Assembly (NCBI GenBank): GCA_021324915.1 | Contig: JAJPIC010000013.1 | Coordinates: 1 to 64,000 of the forward strand | Length of the DNA stretch: 64,000 nucleotides | Direction of reading: 5' to 3' | From: Beijerinckiaceae bacterium | GTDB lineage: Bacteria > Pseudomonadota > Alphaproteobacteria > Rhizobiales > Beijerinckiaceae | Shown here: piece after piece, positions 36,985-46,325 of the stretch | Layout of the letters: each line of letters starts with the position of its first letter | Position numbering within the stretch: position 1 is the stretch's first letter | Program-made: the position numbers and the translations under genes | The notes under the pieces: generated by a model | Databases searched by the model: none | What the model was told of the DNA's origin: nothing | Seen by the model: only the letters and a program-made list of their open reading frames with translations

Positions 36985-38036
36985 AACCGCAGATTGCGTC
37001 GCTCGACGAACTCATTGCGCATGGTTTCGTGCATTCCGCTCAGCGCGAGTCTCTTTCAGAAGTCGAGGTGCGTTACGCGATCGGGCTGAGCGACCATCTG
37101 GCCGCGCTCATCGACCGCAATGATCCCGATGATCCGATCGCCCGGCAATTCATTCCCGATCCCGCCGAGCTGAGTGTTCAGCCGGAAGAGCGCGAGGATC
37201 CGATCGGAGATACGGCAATGAGCCCGGTCGAAGGGATTGTGCATCGCTACCGAGACCGCGTGCTCCTCAAGCTCATTCACGTCTGCCCGGTCTATTGCCG
37301 GTTCTGTTTCCGCCGCGAGACGGTCGGCCCGCGCAATCCCGCACATCTCTCGAAAGAGGCGCTCGATGCCGCCTTCGCCTATATCGCCGCCCATTCCGAG
37401 ATTTTCGAAGTCATCCTGACCGGCGGCGATCCGCTCATTCTCTCTTTGCGCCGGCTTGCCGATATCATGACGCGGCTCGCGAACATCGCGCATGTCGGGA
37501 TCATCCGCATCCATACGCGCGTACCGGTGGCTGCGCCCCAGCTCGTGAGCGGCGAGGTGATCGACGTTCTGCGTGCCAGCGGCAAAACCGTCTATGTCGC
37601 GCTTCACGCCAATCACCCGCGCGAATTGAGCGGGGCTGCGCGCGCGGCCTGCGCGAAATTCGTCGATGCCGGCATTCCGATGCTGAGCCAAAGCGTGCTG
37701 CTGCGCGGAGTCAACGACGATGTCGAAACGCTCGCCGCATTGATGCGCGCCTTCGTCGAGGCGCGTATCAAGCCCTATTATCTCCATCATCCCGATCTAG
37801 CTCGCGGCACGGCGCATTTCCGCGTCTCGATCGCCGAGGGACGGGCGCTCGTAGCTGCCTTGCGGGGCCGCGTATCGGGTCTCTGTCAGCCACATTATGT
37901 GCTCGATATTCCAGGCGGATTCGGGAAGGTGCCGATCGGCGAAAGCTTGCTCACCGGCGAGGAGGGTGCCTATCGTGCCAGGGATTTCCGCGGCGACAGC
38001 CATGATTATCCGCCAAAGGGGCTGCCCGACATTTAG
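36981..38036 (+). CDS. epmB: EF-P beta-lysylation protein (lysine 2,3-aminomutase)
   Basis: A 351-residue radical-SAM enzyme that converts L-lysine to (R)-beta-lysine for EpmA. The cluster motif is C-x3-C-x2-C in CPVYCRFCFRRE, followed by VILTGGDPLILS and IRIHTRVPV, with PLP-site segment HPDLARGTAHFRVS. It is translationally coupled to epmA and overlaps the next gene (mscS-like) by 35 bp. Confidence 0.95.
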   Translation: MKPQIASLDELIAHGFVHSAQRESLSEVEVRYAIGLSDHLAALIDRNDPDDPIARQFIPDPAELSVQPEEREDPIGDTAMSPVEGIVHRYRDRVLLKLIHVCPVYCRFCFRRETVGPRNPAHLSKEALDAAFAYIAAHSEIFEVILTGGDPLILSLRRLADIMTRLANIAHVGIIRIHTRVPVAAPQLVSGEVIDVLRASGKTVYVALHANHPRELSGAARAACAKFVDAGIPMLSQSVLLRGVNDDVETLAALMRAFVEARIKPYYLHHPDLARGTAHFRVSIAEGRALVAALRGRVSGLCQPHYVLDIPGGFGKVPIGESLLTGEEGAYRARDFRGDSHDYPPKGLPDI

Positions 38037-40437
38037 CCCGCGCGGCTTCAAGGCGCCGGCTCTCTGCCGAGTCCTGCTGCAAATCCTCCTGGCATTGTTC
38101 ATCGCGACGACAGCGGCCGCGCGCCCGCAAGCGCTGGACACCGCTGCCGCGCAGCTCGACGACGCTGCCGCCCGGCTACGAGAGATCTACGCCATGCTTC
38201 AGAGCCCAGGCCTGTCGCAGAGCGATCTCGACCGGCTGAAAAGCCAAGCCGAGCCGGTCGGCATTGAGATCCAGGCGACGCTCGAGGCTCTCACGCCGCA
38301 TCTCGAGGCGCTGAAAGCGCAGCTCGCCCAGCTCGGCCCGGCACCCGGCCCGAAAGCCCCGCCGGAAGGCAAGGACGTCGCGGCAGAGCGGCAAAAGCGG
38401 CAGGACGCGCTCAACGATGTCGATGCCTTGGTGAAGCGCGCCAATCTCCTCGCCGTTCAAGCCGAGCAAGTCGGTACGCGTATCGTCGAGCGGCGGCGAG
38501 AACGTTTGGCACAGATGCTCTTTGCGACCGCTCCCAGCCTTGCCAGTCCGCGGCTTTGGATCGCCGCCCTTTCGGAGGCGCCGCACGATCTCGCCTTGGC
38601 GCGCTCGCGATCGGCCGAATGGCTGGGCGAAGCGGCTGCAAAGCTCAACCGGCTGACCGCCTTCGCCTTTTTCGCTTCCGTCGCGGCGGTGCTCGCGGCC
38701 TATCAGGGTGCCCTCTGGTTTCTGCGCAAAAGGCCGCAAGCGCGCCCGCGCAACCGGCTGCAAAAGGTCCTCTCGGCCTGGTGGATCGGCCTCGTCAAAT
38801 GTCTGCCGGTCGCTGTCATTGCTGGCATCGGCGGCATCGGCGTTCTCTTCGAACTCATCGATCCGGGCACGCATTTGGCGAAAACGATCCTCCTCGCCGT
38901 CGTACGCATCGCCGTCGTCGCCGCAGTGGCCGACGCTTTGCTCGCACCGGGGCAAAGGGCCAGGCGGCTCGTCAAGCTCGACGATGAGGCCTGCGATCAT
39001 CTCTATCGCGCGGCGCTTGCCTTGGCCGTTCTCGTTTCGCTCTGCCGCGTGATCGAATCCTTTACAGAGGCAATCGACGTATCGGTGAACGTGCAGAATT
39101 TCCTGCGCGGGCTCGGCGCGTTTCTCGCGGCAGCCTGGGTTGCGACCGCACTCTGGATCAAGAAGGCGCCGGAAACGCAGACGCACTCCTATTCCTACGA
39201 TTGGTACGGCCTCATCCGAGCGGCACTCTGGATCGCGGTCATCGCGATCTTCGGTGCTGTCCTGATGGGCTGGATGAATCTCGGCCGGTTCCTCGTCACT
39301 CAAATCCTCTGGGTCGGCATGGTCGCCGGCGTCGCCGCAATGCTCGCCATGCTCGTCGACCAATCGACCCGCGTCGGCTTCGCGCAGCGCACGCGGTTCG
39401 GCAAGAGTCTGATGCTGAACACGGGCCTGCGCCGCGATTCTTTCGAGCAGCTTTCGGTCCTGTTTTCGGGCGTGGCGCGCGTGGTGATCTTCGTCATAGC
39501 CCTCATGATGGCGCTGGCCCCCTGGGGCGTGCAATCGTCCGACGTGTCCGGCTATCTCTATGCCGCCTTCTTCGGCTTCAAAGTCGGCACGATCACGATC
39601 TCCCTCTCGCGCATTGTCGTTGCCGCTCTGATCTTCGGCGCCGGCTATCTCGTGACGCGAACGGTCGTGAGCTGGCTCGACATGCGCTTCCTGCCACGCA
39701 CGCGGCTCGACAAGGGCCTGCGCAATGCGATCGATACGAGCTGCGCCTATATCGGCTGGATTCTCTCGCTCGGTTTTGCGCTCGCCTATCTCGGGCTCGA
39801 TTTCGAGAAATTGGCCATTGTCGCCGGCGCGCTCTCGGTCGGCATCGGCTTTGGCCTGCAATCGATCGTCAATAATTTCGTTTCCGGTCTCATCCTGCTC
39901 TGGGAGCGTGCGATCCGGGTGGGCGATTGGATCGCGGTCGGTCCCAATGAGGGGCTGGTGCGCAAGATCAATGTACGCTCCACCGAGATCGAGACTTTCG
40001 ACTGCGCTGCCGTTGTGATCCCAAATTCCGATCTCGTCGCGGGCGTGGTCAAGAATTTTGTGCGCACGGACCGGACCGGGCGCGTGCAGATCAACATGCC
40101 GGTCAACGCCGCGGCCGACCCCGAAAAGGCGCGCGAGGTCCTCCTCGGCATCGTGCGCGCCCACAAGCTCGTGCTCAAAAATCCGCCGCCGGTGGTAAGC
40201 CTCGTCGAGATCACGCCCTCGGCGTTCAATTTTCAGATCTTCTGCTACATTGCCGATATCGGCATGACGGCGAGCGTGAAGAGCGATCTCAATTTCGAGA
40301 TCTATCGGCGATTCAAAAAGGAAGATCTGTTCGCGGCGCCGGCGCCGGTGCTCGTCGTCAATCTGCCGGAAATCGAGCAGCACGGGATCGTGCTGAAAGG
40401 AAACGGTGCAGCCAAGGCAGTGGGGGAACGGGCCTGA
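38002..40437 (+). CDS. Large mechanosensitive channel (MscS family) with DUF3772 N-terminus
   Basis: An 811-residue inner-membrane protein. An N-terminal signal-like helix (LLQILLALFIATTAAARP) leads into a periplasmic DUF3772-type coiled region (about 45-215), then about ten helices. The MscS pore and beta domain are at the C-terminus: GALSVGIGFGLQSIVNNFVSGLILLWER and IRVGDWIAVG, followed by RSTEIETFD and VVIPNSDLV. It releases osmolytes under hypo-osmotic stress. The start lies inside epmB, so expression is linked to EF-P modification genes. Confidence 0.88.
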   Translation: MIIRQRGCPTFSPRGFKAPALCRVLLQILLALFIATTAAARPQALDTAAAQLDDAAARLREIYAMLQSPGLSQSDLDRLKSQAEPVGIEIQATLEALTPHLEALKAQLAQLGPAPGPKAPPEGKDVAAERQKRQDALNDVDALVKRANLLAVQAEQVGTRIVERRRERLAQMLFATAPSLASPRLWIAALSEAPHDLALARSRSAEWLGEAAAKLNRLTAFAFFASVAAVLAAYQGALWFLRKRPQARPRNRLQKVLSAWWIGLVKCLPVAVIAGIGGIGVLFELIDPGTHLAKTILLAVVRIAVVAAVADALLAPGQRARRLVKLDDEACDHLYRAALALAVLVSLCRVIESFTEAIDVSVNVQNFLRGLGAFLAAAWVATALWIKKAPETQTHSYSYDWYGLIRAALWIAVIAIFGAVLMGWMNLGRFLVTQILWVGMVAGVAAMLAMLVDQSTRVGFAQRTRFGKSLMLNTGLRRDSFEQLSVLFSGVARVVIFVIALMMALAPWGVQSSDVSGYLYAAFFGFKVGTITISLSRIVVAALIFGAGYLVTRTVVSWLDMRFLPRTRLDKGLRNAIDTSCAYIGWILSLGFALAYLGLDFEKLAIVAGALSVGIGFGLQSIVNNFVSGLILLWERAIRVGDWIAVGPNEGLVRKINVRSTEIETFDCAAVVIPNSDLVAGVVKNFVRTDRTGRVQINMPVNAAADPEKAREVLLGIVRAHKLVLKNPPPVVSLVEITPSAFNFQIFCYIADIGMTASVKSDLNFEIYRRFKKEDLFAAPAPVLVVNLPEIEQHGIVLKGNGAAKAVGERA

Positions 40438-40469
40438 GCCCCTCGCGCGGCGAGCCCGGCACGGGCTTC

Positions 40470-42302
40470 TCACCTGCCGAAGAGAAATATCGTCTCGACC
40501 TTTCCGCTCAAGAGATCGCAAACGATCTTCAGTGTCGGGCCGTAACTGAAATCGATACCGGAAAAAGCATCGGTTCCCTTGCCGAGGGCCGGTTCCAATT
40601 TTTCCTTGGGGTCGCCGATCTTGATGCCGGCGAGCGCGCCGCTGAACGGCGCGTCCAGTCTGATCGTGCGAATTTTCCCGGAGTCGTCGAAGAAAAACCA
40701 GATGCCCAATTTTGCGAGCCGAAGTTCGGTTCCGTCCTGTTTGCCTTGGCTTATGAAGGGCTCCGGCGTCTCCGAAATGCTGTAGGCGGCCTTGATCTTT
40801 TCGTAAGTATCGCCCAGCCGCACGGGAAGCGGTGGCTCGATCATGCCGACGTAATCCGGCGGAGGCTTCAGGCGCGGCGAGACATTGAGGTGCACGACCC
40901 GCACGATGCTCAGCCCGCTCGCGTCGTTCTTGAAATGGATCGGAACCTTGTGTTGCCCGGGCGGGAGCACAACCGCGAAATCACCCGAGAGGGAGAACGT
41001 CAATGTCTTGCTTTCGTTCTCGCCGAGGTGGCCGCTATACTGATCCGATTGGAGCCAGGGTGGAAAATCCGTCAGATCGAGCGACCAGTTGAAGCCGGTG
41101 CCTTTCGCCGTCAATGTGATGGTCGCCTCCGTCGGGCTGAACGGCCCGCCCTGAGAACCGGTGAAGTCCGGGAATTCGCTCACGCTCAATTGGCCTGGCG
41201 CGACGATTGGATCCTCGCCAATCCGGTGGAGCTTTGAGCGGGCGGCAACGATCAGCCGCACTAGGCGCTCGACGCTGGCGCCGCTCGCTTCGTTCTTGAA
41301 GACGAGCTTGGCCTCATATTTGCCCGCTGAGAGAGACGAAGCCGCAGGCGTGAGGGTCAGCACGACATCCATTCGCCCATTATCGGCGAGATGTCCGCGG
41401 CTCGGCGAAAGCGCGAGCCAATTCGGGCTGTCGCCGGCGAGCGACCAATCGAAGCCCGGCCCGGCAGCGATCAGCGTCATCCTTTCGCTCGATGCGCTGT
41501 AAGATTCGCCCTCGGTCGCCGAGAAATCCGCAATTTCAGTCACGCTCAACTGCCCGGCCGTAACGACCGGCGGCGATTGATGGGTCGCGATCACGGCCAC
41601 CGCGATAACGCCGATAAGGGCGAGCGCCGCGACGATGATCGCGAGACGATTCAAGAGGAACGGCTTCGCTCCGGCGCTGGGCGTCACGATTTGCGGCGCG
41701 GGCTTTTCAGCCGGGTCCGGCTTCGGCAGCGGCACCAAAATGGGCCTTTGCCCGACTGATGCTTTCGCAATCGGTTCTACGCGAGGATGCTCCTGCGTGA
41801 CGTCACCTTGCTTCGGATCTGGGGGCGCCGGGTGATGATCTTCCAGCGCCCGCTCTAATGCGCGCGTCAGCCGCTCGGAATCCGTATCGAAGCGAGAGTG
41901 CGAAATCTCGATCGCTTGGCGGCGCGCCAAGGCCTTGAGCGGATCCGGCAAATCGATCGCGCGCGGCAGGCGGGCGCCGTTGATGAGCACCGGGATCACG
42001 CGGACATCGCGCTGGAGCGCCGTTTCTATTTCGATGCGAACGAAATCATGCGGATCGTCGATACGGCGGTTGTTGTCCTCGTCGCGCGCCGTCAGCCAAT
42101 CCTCGCCGATGATCGCAACGAGCGCGTCGCAATCTCCGACGCGATCGGAGAGGACTTTTACGAAATCGAGGCCGGGCTCGATATTGTCGACGTCGAAAAA
42201 AACGCGCCCGCTCGGCAGCCGGGAGACGAGCCGGTCATAGATCCGCCCGGCGAAGCCGGCCGAATCTTCGCGCCGATAGCAGATGAAAACACCGCCTGCC
42301 AC
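40470..42302 (-). CDS. TIR-domain membrane protein with duplicated beta-sandwich domains
   Basis: A 610-residue protein from a GTG start with GGAGGG upstream. Residues 4-135 form a TIR domain: GGVFICYRREDSAGFAGRIYDRL, VFFDVDNIEPGLDF, and DFVRIEIETAL with candidate catalytic Glu91. A linker is followed by one membrane helix (218-240), then two repeated beta domains (about 249-353 and 369-475), both starting GQLSV and containing a GF-W-SL segment. The final region (490-610, VRLGDTYEKIKAAYSISETPEP) is another small domain. The TIR part should be cytoplasmic and the rest periplasmic. The function is unknown. Confidence 0.85.
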   Translation of the reverse strand: MAGGVFICYRREDSAGFAGRIYDRLVSRLPSGRVFFDVDNIEPGLDFVKVLSDRVGDCDALVAIIGEDWLTARDEDNNRRIDDPHDFVRIEIETALQRDVRVIPVLINGARLPRAIDLPDPLKALARRQAIEISHSRFDTDSERLTRALERALEDHHPAPPDPKQGDVTQEHPRVEPIAKASVGQRPILVPLPKPDPAEKPAPQIVTPSAGAKPFLLNRLAIIVAALALIGVIAVAVIATHQSPPVVTAGQLSVTEIADFSATEGESYSASSERMTLIAAGPGFDWSLAGDSPNWLALSPSRGHLADNGRMDVVLTLTPAASSLSAGKYEAKLVFKNEASGASVERLVRLIVAARSKLHRIGEDPIVAPGQLSVSEFPDFTGSQGGPFSPTEATITLTAKGTGFNWSLDLTDFPPWLQSDQYSGHLGENESKTLTFSLSGDFAVVLPPGQHKVPIHFKNDASGLSIVRVVHLNVSPRLKPPPDYVGMIEPPLPVRLGDTYEKIKAAYSISETPEPFISQGKQDGTELRLAKLGIWFFFDDSGKIRTIRLDAPFSGALAGIKIGDPKEKLEPALGKGTDAFSGIDFSYGPTLKIVCDLLSGKVETIFLFGR

Positions 42303-42365
42303 GTGAAGGCCCTCCGGCGTGAGCGCAAGGATAGCATCGCGTCGAGAAGTGGCAAGAGGCGGGGC

Positions 42366-43499
42366 TCAGCGCAGGAGGCCGCCGCGCGCCGGGCTCAATG
42401 GATTCTGCATCAAGGCCGCGCGATCCGGCCGATCGGGCGCCGCCGCATTCACACAGGCGCCAAAAAGCTCCTCGACGAAGGAGGGCTCGATATCGTGCAG
42501 AATGAAGACGAGCCGCGTCGCGCGATCTTCGTCCGGCCAGGCCTCGAGCCGCGCCGGCGGATGAAAGACATGCTGCACGCCATGGACGACGAGCGGGCGC
42601 GTCGGATCGTCCGAGAGCGCGACAATGCCTTTGAGGCGCAACAGATGCGCACCATGCGCATTGCGTAACAATTCGAGAAAGAGCTCGAGAGCAGCTGGCG
42701 CCAGGGGCTCGGCGTGGCGGAGCGCGAAAGCTTGGATCCGCGCATCGTGCCGATTGATGTCGTGATGATTGCGGTGACCGTGATGAGCGGCGCCATCGCT
42801 GTCATGCCCGTGCGCCTCATGCCGATCGGCGATCGCTTCCGCATTGAGCCAGCGGCGCACGTCCGGCGATTTCCTGTCCGGATCGTAAAGACCGATATTG
42901 AAGAGATCGCGCGCCGAGGCATTCGCGGCGACAAGTTGCATCGCCGTCGGATTGAGCCGCGCGAGCCGTGCCTGCAACGCCGCAAGCCGTGGATCCTCGG
43001 CAGGCAAAAGATCGGTCTTGCTGATGACGAGCCGGTCGGCGACGGCCGCCTGCTTCACCGCCTCGCTATGCTGATCGAGCGTCCGGTCGCCCGTGACCGC
43101 ATCGACGAGCGTGACAACGCCGTCGAGCCTGAATCGCAGCATGATATAGGGATGATACATGATGGTGTGGAGCACCGGTGCCGGATCGGCGAGACCCGTC
43201 GTCTCGACCACGACGCGATCGAAATCGACGCGGCCGTTGTCATGATCGCGTAGCGCGCCCTCGAGCGCGGAAATAAGATCGCCGCGGATCGTGCAGCAGA
43301 GACAGCCGGAGGTGAGCAGGATCCGATCGGCCGTGACCTTCTCGACCAGCAGATGATCGAGGCCGATCTCGCCGAATTCGTTGATCAGGACCAGCGAATG
43401 AGCAAGTTCCGGGGTGCGCAGCAGCCGATTGAGCAGGCTCGTTTTGCCAGCCCCGAGAAAGCCGGTGATCACGGTCAGCGGAAAAATTCTCGGCTGCAT
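42366..43499 (-). CDS. COG0523 family GTPase (CobW/ZNG-like metallochaperone)
   Basis: A 377-residue P-loop GTPase. Walker A is GFLGAGKTS (13-21), the metal motif GCLCC is at 65-69, and the GTP-specificity motif is SKTD. A His-rich insert (EAHGHDSDGAAHHGHRNHHDINRH) lies before the C-terminal CobW domain (FVLHG-like LVVHGVQHVFHPPARL). Such proteins deliver zinc or cobalt to target enzymes. Its ATG overlaps the stop of the upstream carboxypeptidase gene (TAATG), so the two are coupled. Confidence 0.9.
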   Translation of the reverse strand: MQPRIFPLTVITGFLGAGKTSLLNRLLRTPELAHSLVLINEFGEIGLDHLLVEKVTADRILLTSGCLCCTIRGDLISALEGALRDHDNGRVDFDRVVVETTGLADPAPVLHTIMYHPYIMLRFRLDGVVTLVDAVTGDRTLDQHSEAVKQAAVADRLVISKTDLLPAEDPRLAALQARLARLNPTAMQLVAANASARDLFNIGLYDPDRKSPDVRRWLNAEAIADRHEAHGHDSDGAAHHGHRNHHDINRHDARIQAFALRHAEPLAPAALELFLELLRNAHGAHLLRLKGIVALSDDPTRPLVVHGVQHVFHPPARLEAWPDEDRATRLVFILHDIEPSFVEELFGACVNAAAPDRPDRAALMQNPLSPARGGLLR

Positions 43500-45145
43500 T
43501 ATTCGGCGGCCGAAGCCGGCTTGACTTGCGGCGCGGCGACTTTGGCGGGTTTCTTCTTGCCCGCGACCTTTCCGCTCTTCGCCTTGGCGGCCTTATGCGG
43601 CTTTGCATCCTGCGCAGAAATCTTATGCTTGGTCTTATTATGCGGCTCGGCCGCCGCCACTTTCTTTTTTTCCGGTACGCTCGAGGCTTTGGTGACGTGC
43701 TTTGCCTTGGCGGCGTGCTCGGCGAGCTTGGAATGTTTCGATTTAGCCACGTGCTTGGCGGGCGGCTCGCTGTTCGAGAGATCCGCGTCTTCTTCGATTT
43801 GCGGCGTCGGCTCGTGATTGGCGAGCTTGGCGCCCTTTGCCGGTTTCTGCGCGACCTTGGTCGCGTTCTTTTTCGCAATCCGGCCTTTCATCGGCAAAGC
43901 TGCGGCGTCGGGTTTGACCGGCGAGACGGCTTCGAGCCCTTGCGGCGACTTTTCATCCGTATAGGAGCTGACCGCGGGAGGGGGAGCCTGCGTGCCGATC
44001 GGCGAATGCGGCGGGCGCGCCTCGGCGACCGGCCCCTGATAGCCGGGCGCTGGACCGATATAGACAGAGACCGGATCGAACACGGGCGCCGCCATCAAGG
44101 CGATGCGTGAGGCCGCCGGCGCTGTGTCGCCCGATGGTGCGGCATTGAACAGGAATCCGTTGGCGGGCGAAGCCGAAAGGCCGGCCGTCGCGAGCGGCGC
44201 CTCGAGCTGCTCGGTTTCGGCGTCCCATTCCGCAATCGTCTTGGCGCGGCGTCGGCACACGGCATCGTGCATATCGGGCGCGCTGCCGGAAGCCGGCTCG
44301 AGATCGGGAAAAGCGCGCGGACGGTCGATGCCGGCAAAGGCACGATCGAGAAGAACCGCGATCCTGACAAGCCGCGTCTTGATGCTCGGCGCGCCGAGTA
44401 CGACAGCGATATAGCGGTGGCCGCCGCGCGTGGCGCTGGCGACAAGGTTGAAACCGGCAGAGCAGGTGAAGCCGGTCTTCATTCCGTCGGCACCGGGATA
44501 ACGACCGAGAAGATCATTGTGAGTCGGGATGAGTTCGTCGCCGAGCCGCAATTCGCCGATGCTGAAGAGGCTCGCGGCATCCGGAAAATTGACGAAGAGC
44601 GCGCGGGCTAGAACGGCAAGGTCCCGCGCCGAAGACACGTGATCGGGATCGTGCAATCCGTTGGGATTGACGAAATGGCTTTCGCTCATCCCGAGCTCGG
44701 AGGCAGTGCGGTTCATGTCTTCGGCGAAGGCATCGACCGAGCCGGCTATTCCTTCCGCCACCGTAACGGCGATATCGTTTGCCGATTTCACCACCAGCAT
44801 TTTGAGCGCATTGCCGAGCGTCACTTCCGTGCCGGGCGCAAAACCCATCTTGGAAGGCGGCATGGTGGCGGCATAATGCGAAACGACGAGCGGCGTATCG
44901 AGGCTGATCTGATGGTCGCGCACGGCGCTCAGCGCGACATAGATCGTCATCAGTTTGGTCAGCGAGGCTGGATACCAGGGCCGTGTGGCTTCATGCTCAT
45001 AGAGAACTTGCCCGGTCGACGCGTCGACGACGATTTCCGGATTGGCGCGGACCGCGGTCGCCGCGAAGAGAAGGAAGATCAGGACAAAGAATTTGAGGGG
45101 GCGCGGGCTTCCAGAACTCCAACGGCGCGAATACGAATGATCCAT
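43499..45145 (-). CDS. D-alanyl-D-alanine carboxypeptidase (DacF-like) with Lys-rich tail
   Basis: A 548-residue S11 peptidase. A signal peptide (FFVLIFLLFAATAVRA) precedes the catalytic domain: SxxK in PASLTKLM, SAN in KSANDIAVT and KTG in DGMKTGFTC. It trims pentapeptides in peptidoglycan. The catalytic part ends near residue 330; the last 220 residues are low-complexity, with a Lys/Ala-rich end (AKHVAKSKHSKLAEHAAKAK) that could bind anionic wall or membrane. Usual members are about 400 residues. It is coupled to the downstream COG0523 GTPase gene. Confidence 0.92.
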   Translation of the reverse strand: MDHSYSRRWSSGSPRPLKFFVLIFLLFAATAVRANPEIVVDASTGQVLYEHEATRPWYPASLTKLMTIYVALSAVRDHQISLDTPLVVSHYAATMPPSKMGFAPGTEVTLGNALKMLVVKSANDIAVTVAEGIAGSVDAFAEDMNRTASELGMSESHFVNPNGLHDPDHVSSARDLAVLARALFVNFPDAASLFSIGELRLGDELIPTHNDLLGRYPGADGMKTGFTCSAGFNLVASATRGGHRYIAVVLGAPSIKTRLVRIAVLLDRAFAGIDRPRAFPDLEPASGSAPDMHDAVCRRRAKTIAEWDAETEQLEAPLATAGLSASPANGFLFNAAPSGDTAPAASRIALMAAPVFDPVSVYIGPAPGYQGPVAEARPPHSPIGTQAPPPAVSSYTDEKSPQGLEAVSPVKPDAAALPMKGRIAKKNATKVAQKPAKGAKLANHEPTPQIEEDADLSNSEPPAKHVAKSKHSKLAEHAAKAKHVTKASSVPEKKKVAAAEPHNKTKHKISAQDAKPHKAAKAKSGKVAGKKKPAKVAAPQVKPASAAE

Positions 45146-45305
45146 AGACAGCCCCGTCGCTCGAGAAGCCTAACCATTCCTATCCCGCAAAGCGCCTCGT
45201 GCAAAGCGCGCGAGCGCCCAAGGCGGTGAAAAGCTAAGGCCCCAGCGCCTTACTTCGTTGGACTTACGGCGGTTTCATGGCCCATGCCGTGAGGCTCGCG
45301 CTTCT

Positions 45306-45602
45306 CTATTCGCCCGGCGCCTTGGCGTCGATTGACAGCGCGTGCAGGCCCTCGCCGATTTCACCGCTTAACAGATCGTTGATCATCCGATGCCGCTCGA
45401 TCCGGCTCTTGCCCTCAAAGACCTGCGACACCACTTTAATCGTAAAATGAGTCTCGCCCGGCTCGCCGGCTTTGCCGGGACGCGGCGCGTGCGCATGCCC
45501 CACATGTTTCATCGAATCATCGATCACCTCGAGCGAGGCGGGCGCAAGCGCCGCATGCAATTTTTCCCGAATGCGCGCGGCTCTGCTGCTCGGCGCGTTC
45601 AT
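45306..45602 (-). CDS. bolA: BolA family protein
   Basis: A 98-residue protein with the BolA KH-like fold: LEVIDDSMKHVGHAHAPRPG, ETHFTIKVVSQVFEGKSRIERHRMINDLL. The conserved His residues around VGHAH ligate an iron-sulfur cluster with monothiol glutaredoxin. It regulates iron homeostasis or shape depending on species. The gene is divergent from the J-domain protein gene, 80 bp apart, the usual rhizobial arrangement. Confidence 0.93.
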   Translation of the reverse strand: MNAPSSRAARIREKLHAALAPASLEVIDDSMKHVGHAHAPRPGKAGEPGETHFTIKVVSQVFEGKSRIERHRMINDLLSGEIGEGLHALSIDAKAPGE

Positions 45603-45682
45603 GAAACCTCCTACGCAAACGCGATGCTGTGATCGCCGATCGTTCGGCTTGCAGCTCTCGCAAAGACATTCATAATAGCCAG

Positions 45683-46264
45683 ATGGATCTCAATTCGCCT
45701 CTGTTCGACCGAATCAGAATCGCGCCGAAGGCCAGACCGGCGGTGAGCACGGTCAGTGCGCGCTGCGATCATCCCGGCTGCACCGAACCCGGCGAGTTTC
45801 GTGCACCCAAAGGATGGCGCCGCGAGGGCGAGTATTTCTGCTTCTGCCTCGATCACGTGCGCGCCTATAACGCGTCCTATAATTATTTTAACGGCATGGC
45901 CCCGGAGGCCGTGGCGCTTTATCAGCGCGACGCCAGCGTGGGCCATCGTCCGACCTGGAAGATGAACGGCAGCGGCCAGAGCGACGATCCGTCGCGCTTC
46001 ATCGACCCGCTCGGCCTTTTCGGCCGCCGCAGCCGCCCGGCTGCCGCCGAGCCGCAAAAGCCACGCTACGGCGTGGCGGCCATGAAAGCGCTCGATCAAT
46101 TGGGCCTTGACGAAACGGCGGATTCCGGCGCCATCCGGAGCCGCTACAAGGACATGGTGAAGCGTTTCCACCCCGACGCTAACGGCGGGGATCGGTCGCT
46201 CGAAGATAAATTGCGAGAAATTATCCGGGCCTATAATTATCTGAAATCTGTGAAACTCGCCTGA
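45683..46264 (+). CDS. J-domain protein with N-terminal Cys-rich region
   Basis: A 193-residue protein. The N-terminus has paired Cys (ARCDHPGCTEPGEF and YFCFCLDHVRAYN) that could bind zinc. A C-terminal J domain (about 130-193) has the HPD loop in VKRFHPDANGGDRS and stimulates Hsp70 ATPase. The start at 45683 gives MDLNSPLFDRIRI. It precedes cobS by 62 bp and is part of a conserved rhizobial block, but a link to cobalamin is not shown. Confidence 0.88.
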   Translation: MDLNSPLFDRIRIAPKARPAVSTVSARCDHPGCTEPGEFRAPKGWRREGEYFCFCLDHVRAYNASYNYFNGMAPEAVALYQRDASVGHRPTWKMNGSGQSDDPSRFIDPLGLFGRRSRPAAAEPQKPRYGVAAMKALDQLGLDETADSGAIRSRYKDMVKRFHPDANGGDRSLEDKLREIIRAYNYLKSVKLA

Positions 46265-46325
46265 TCCCAGGCCTGACCCATCCGGGCCGCCGGCAGGAGC
46301 CAAGCGCGGCCGGACTGGAGGATGA

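Noticed and set aside
38176-40521. 781-codon minus-strand frame opposite the MscS-like gene
   Set aside because: It is a shadow frame of high-GC coding sequence without domain or ribosome site.
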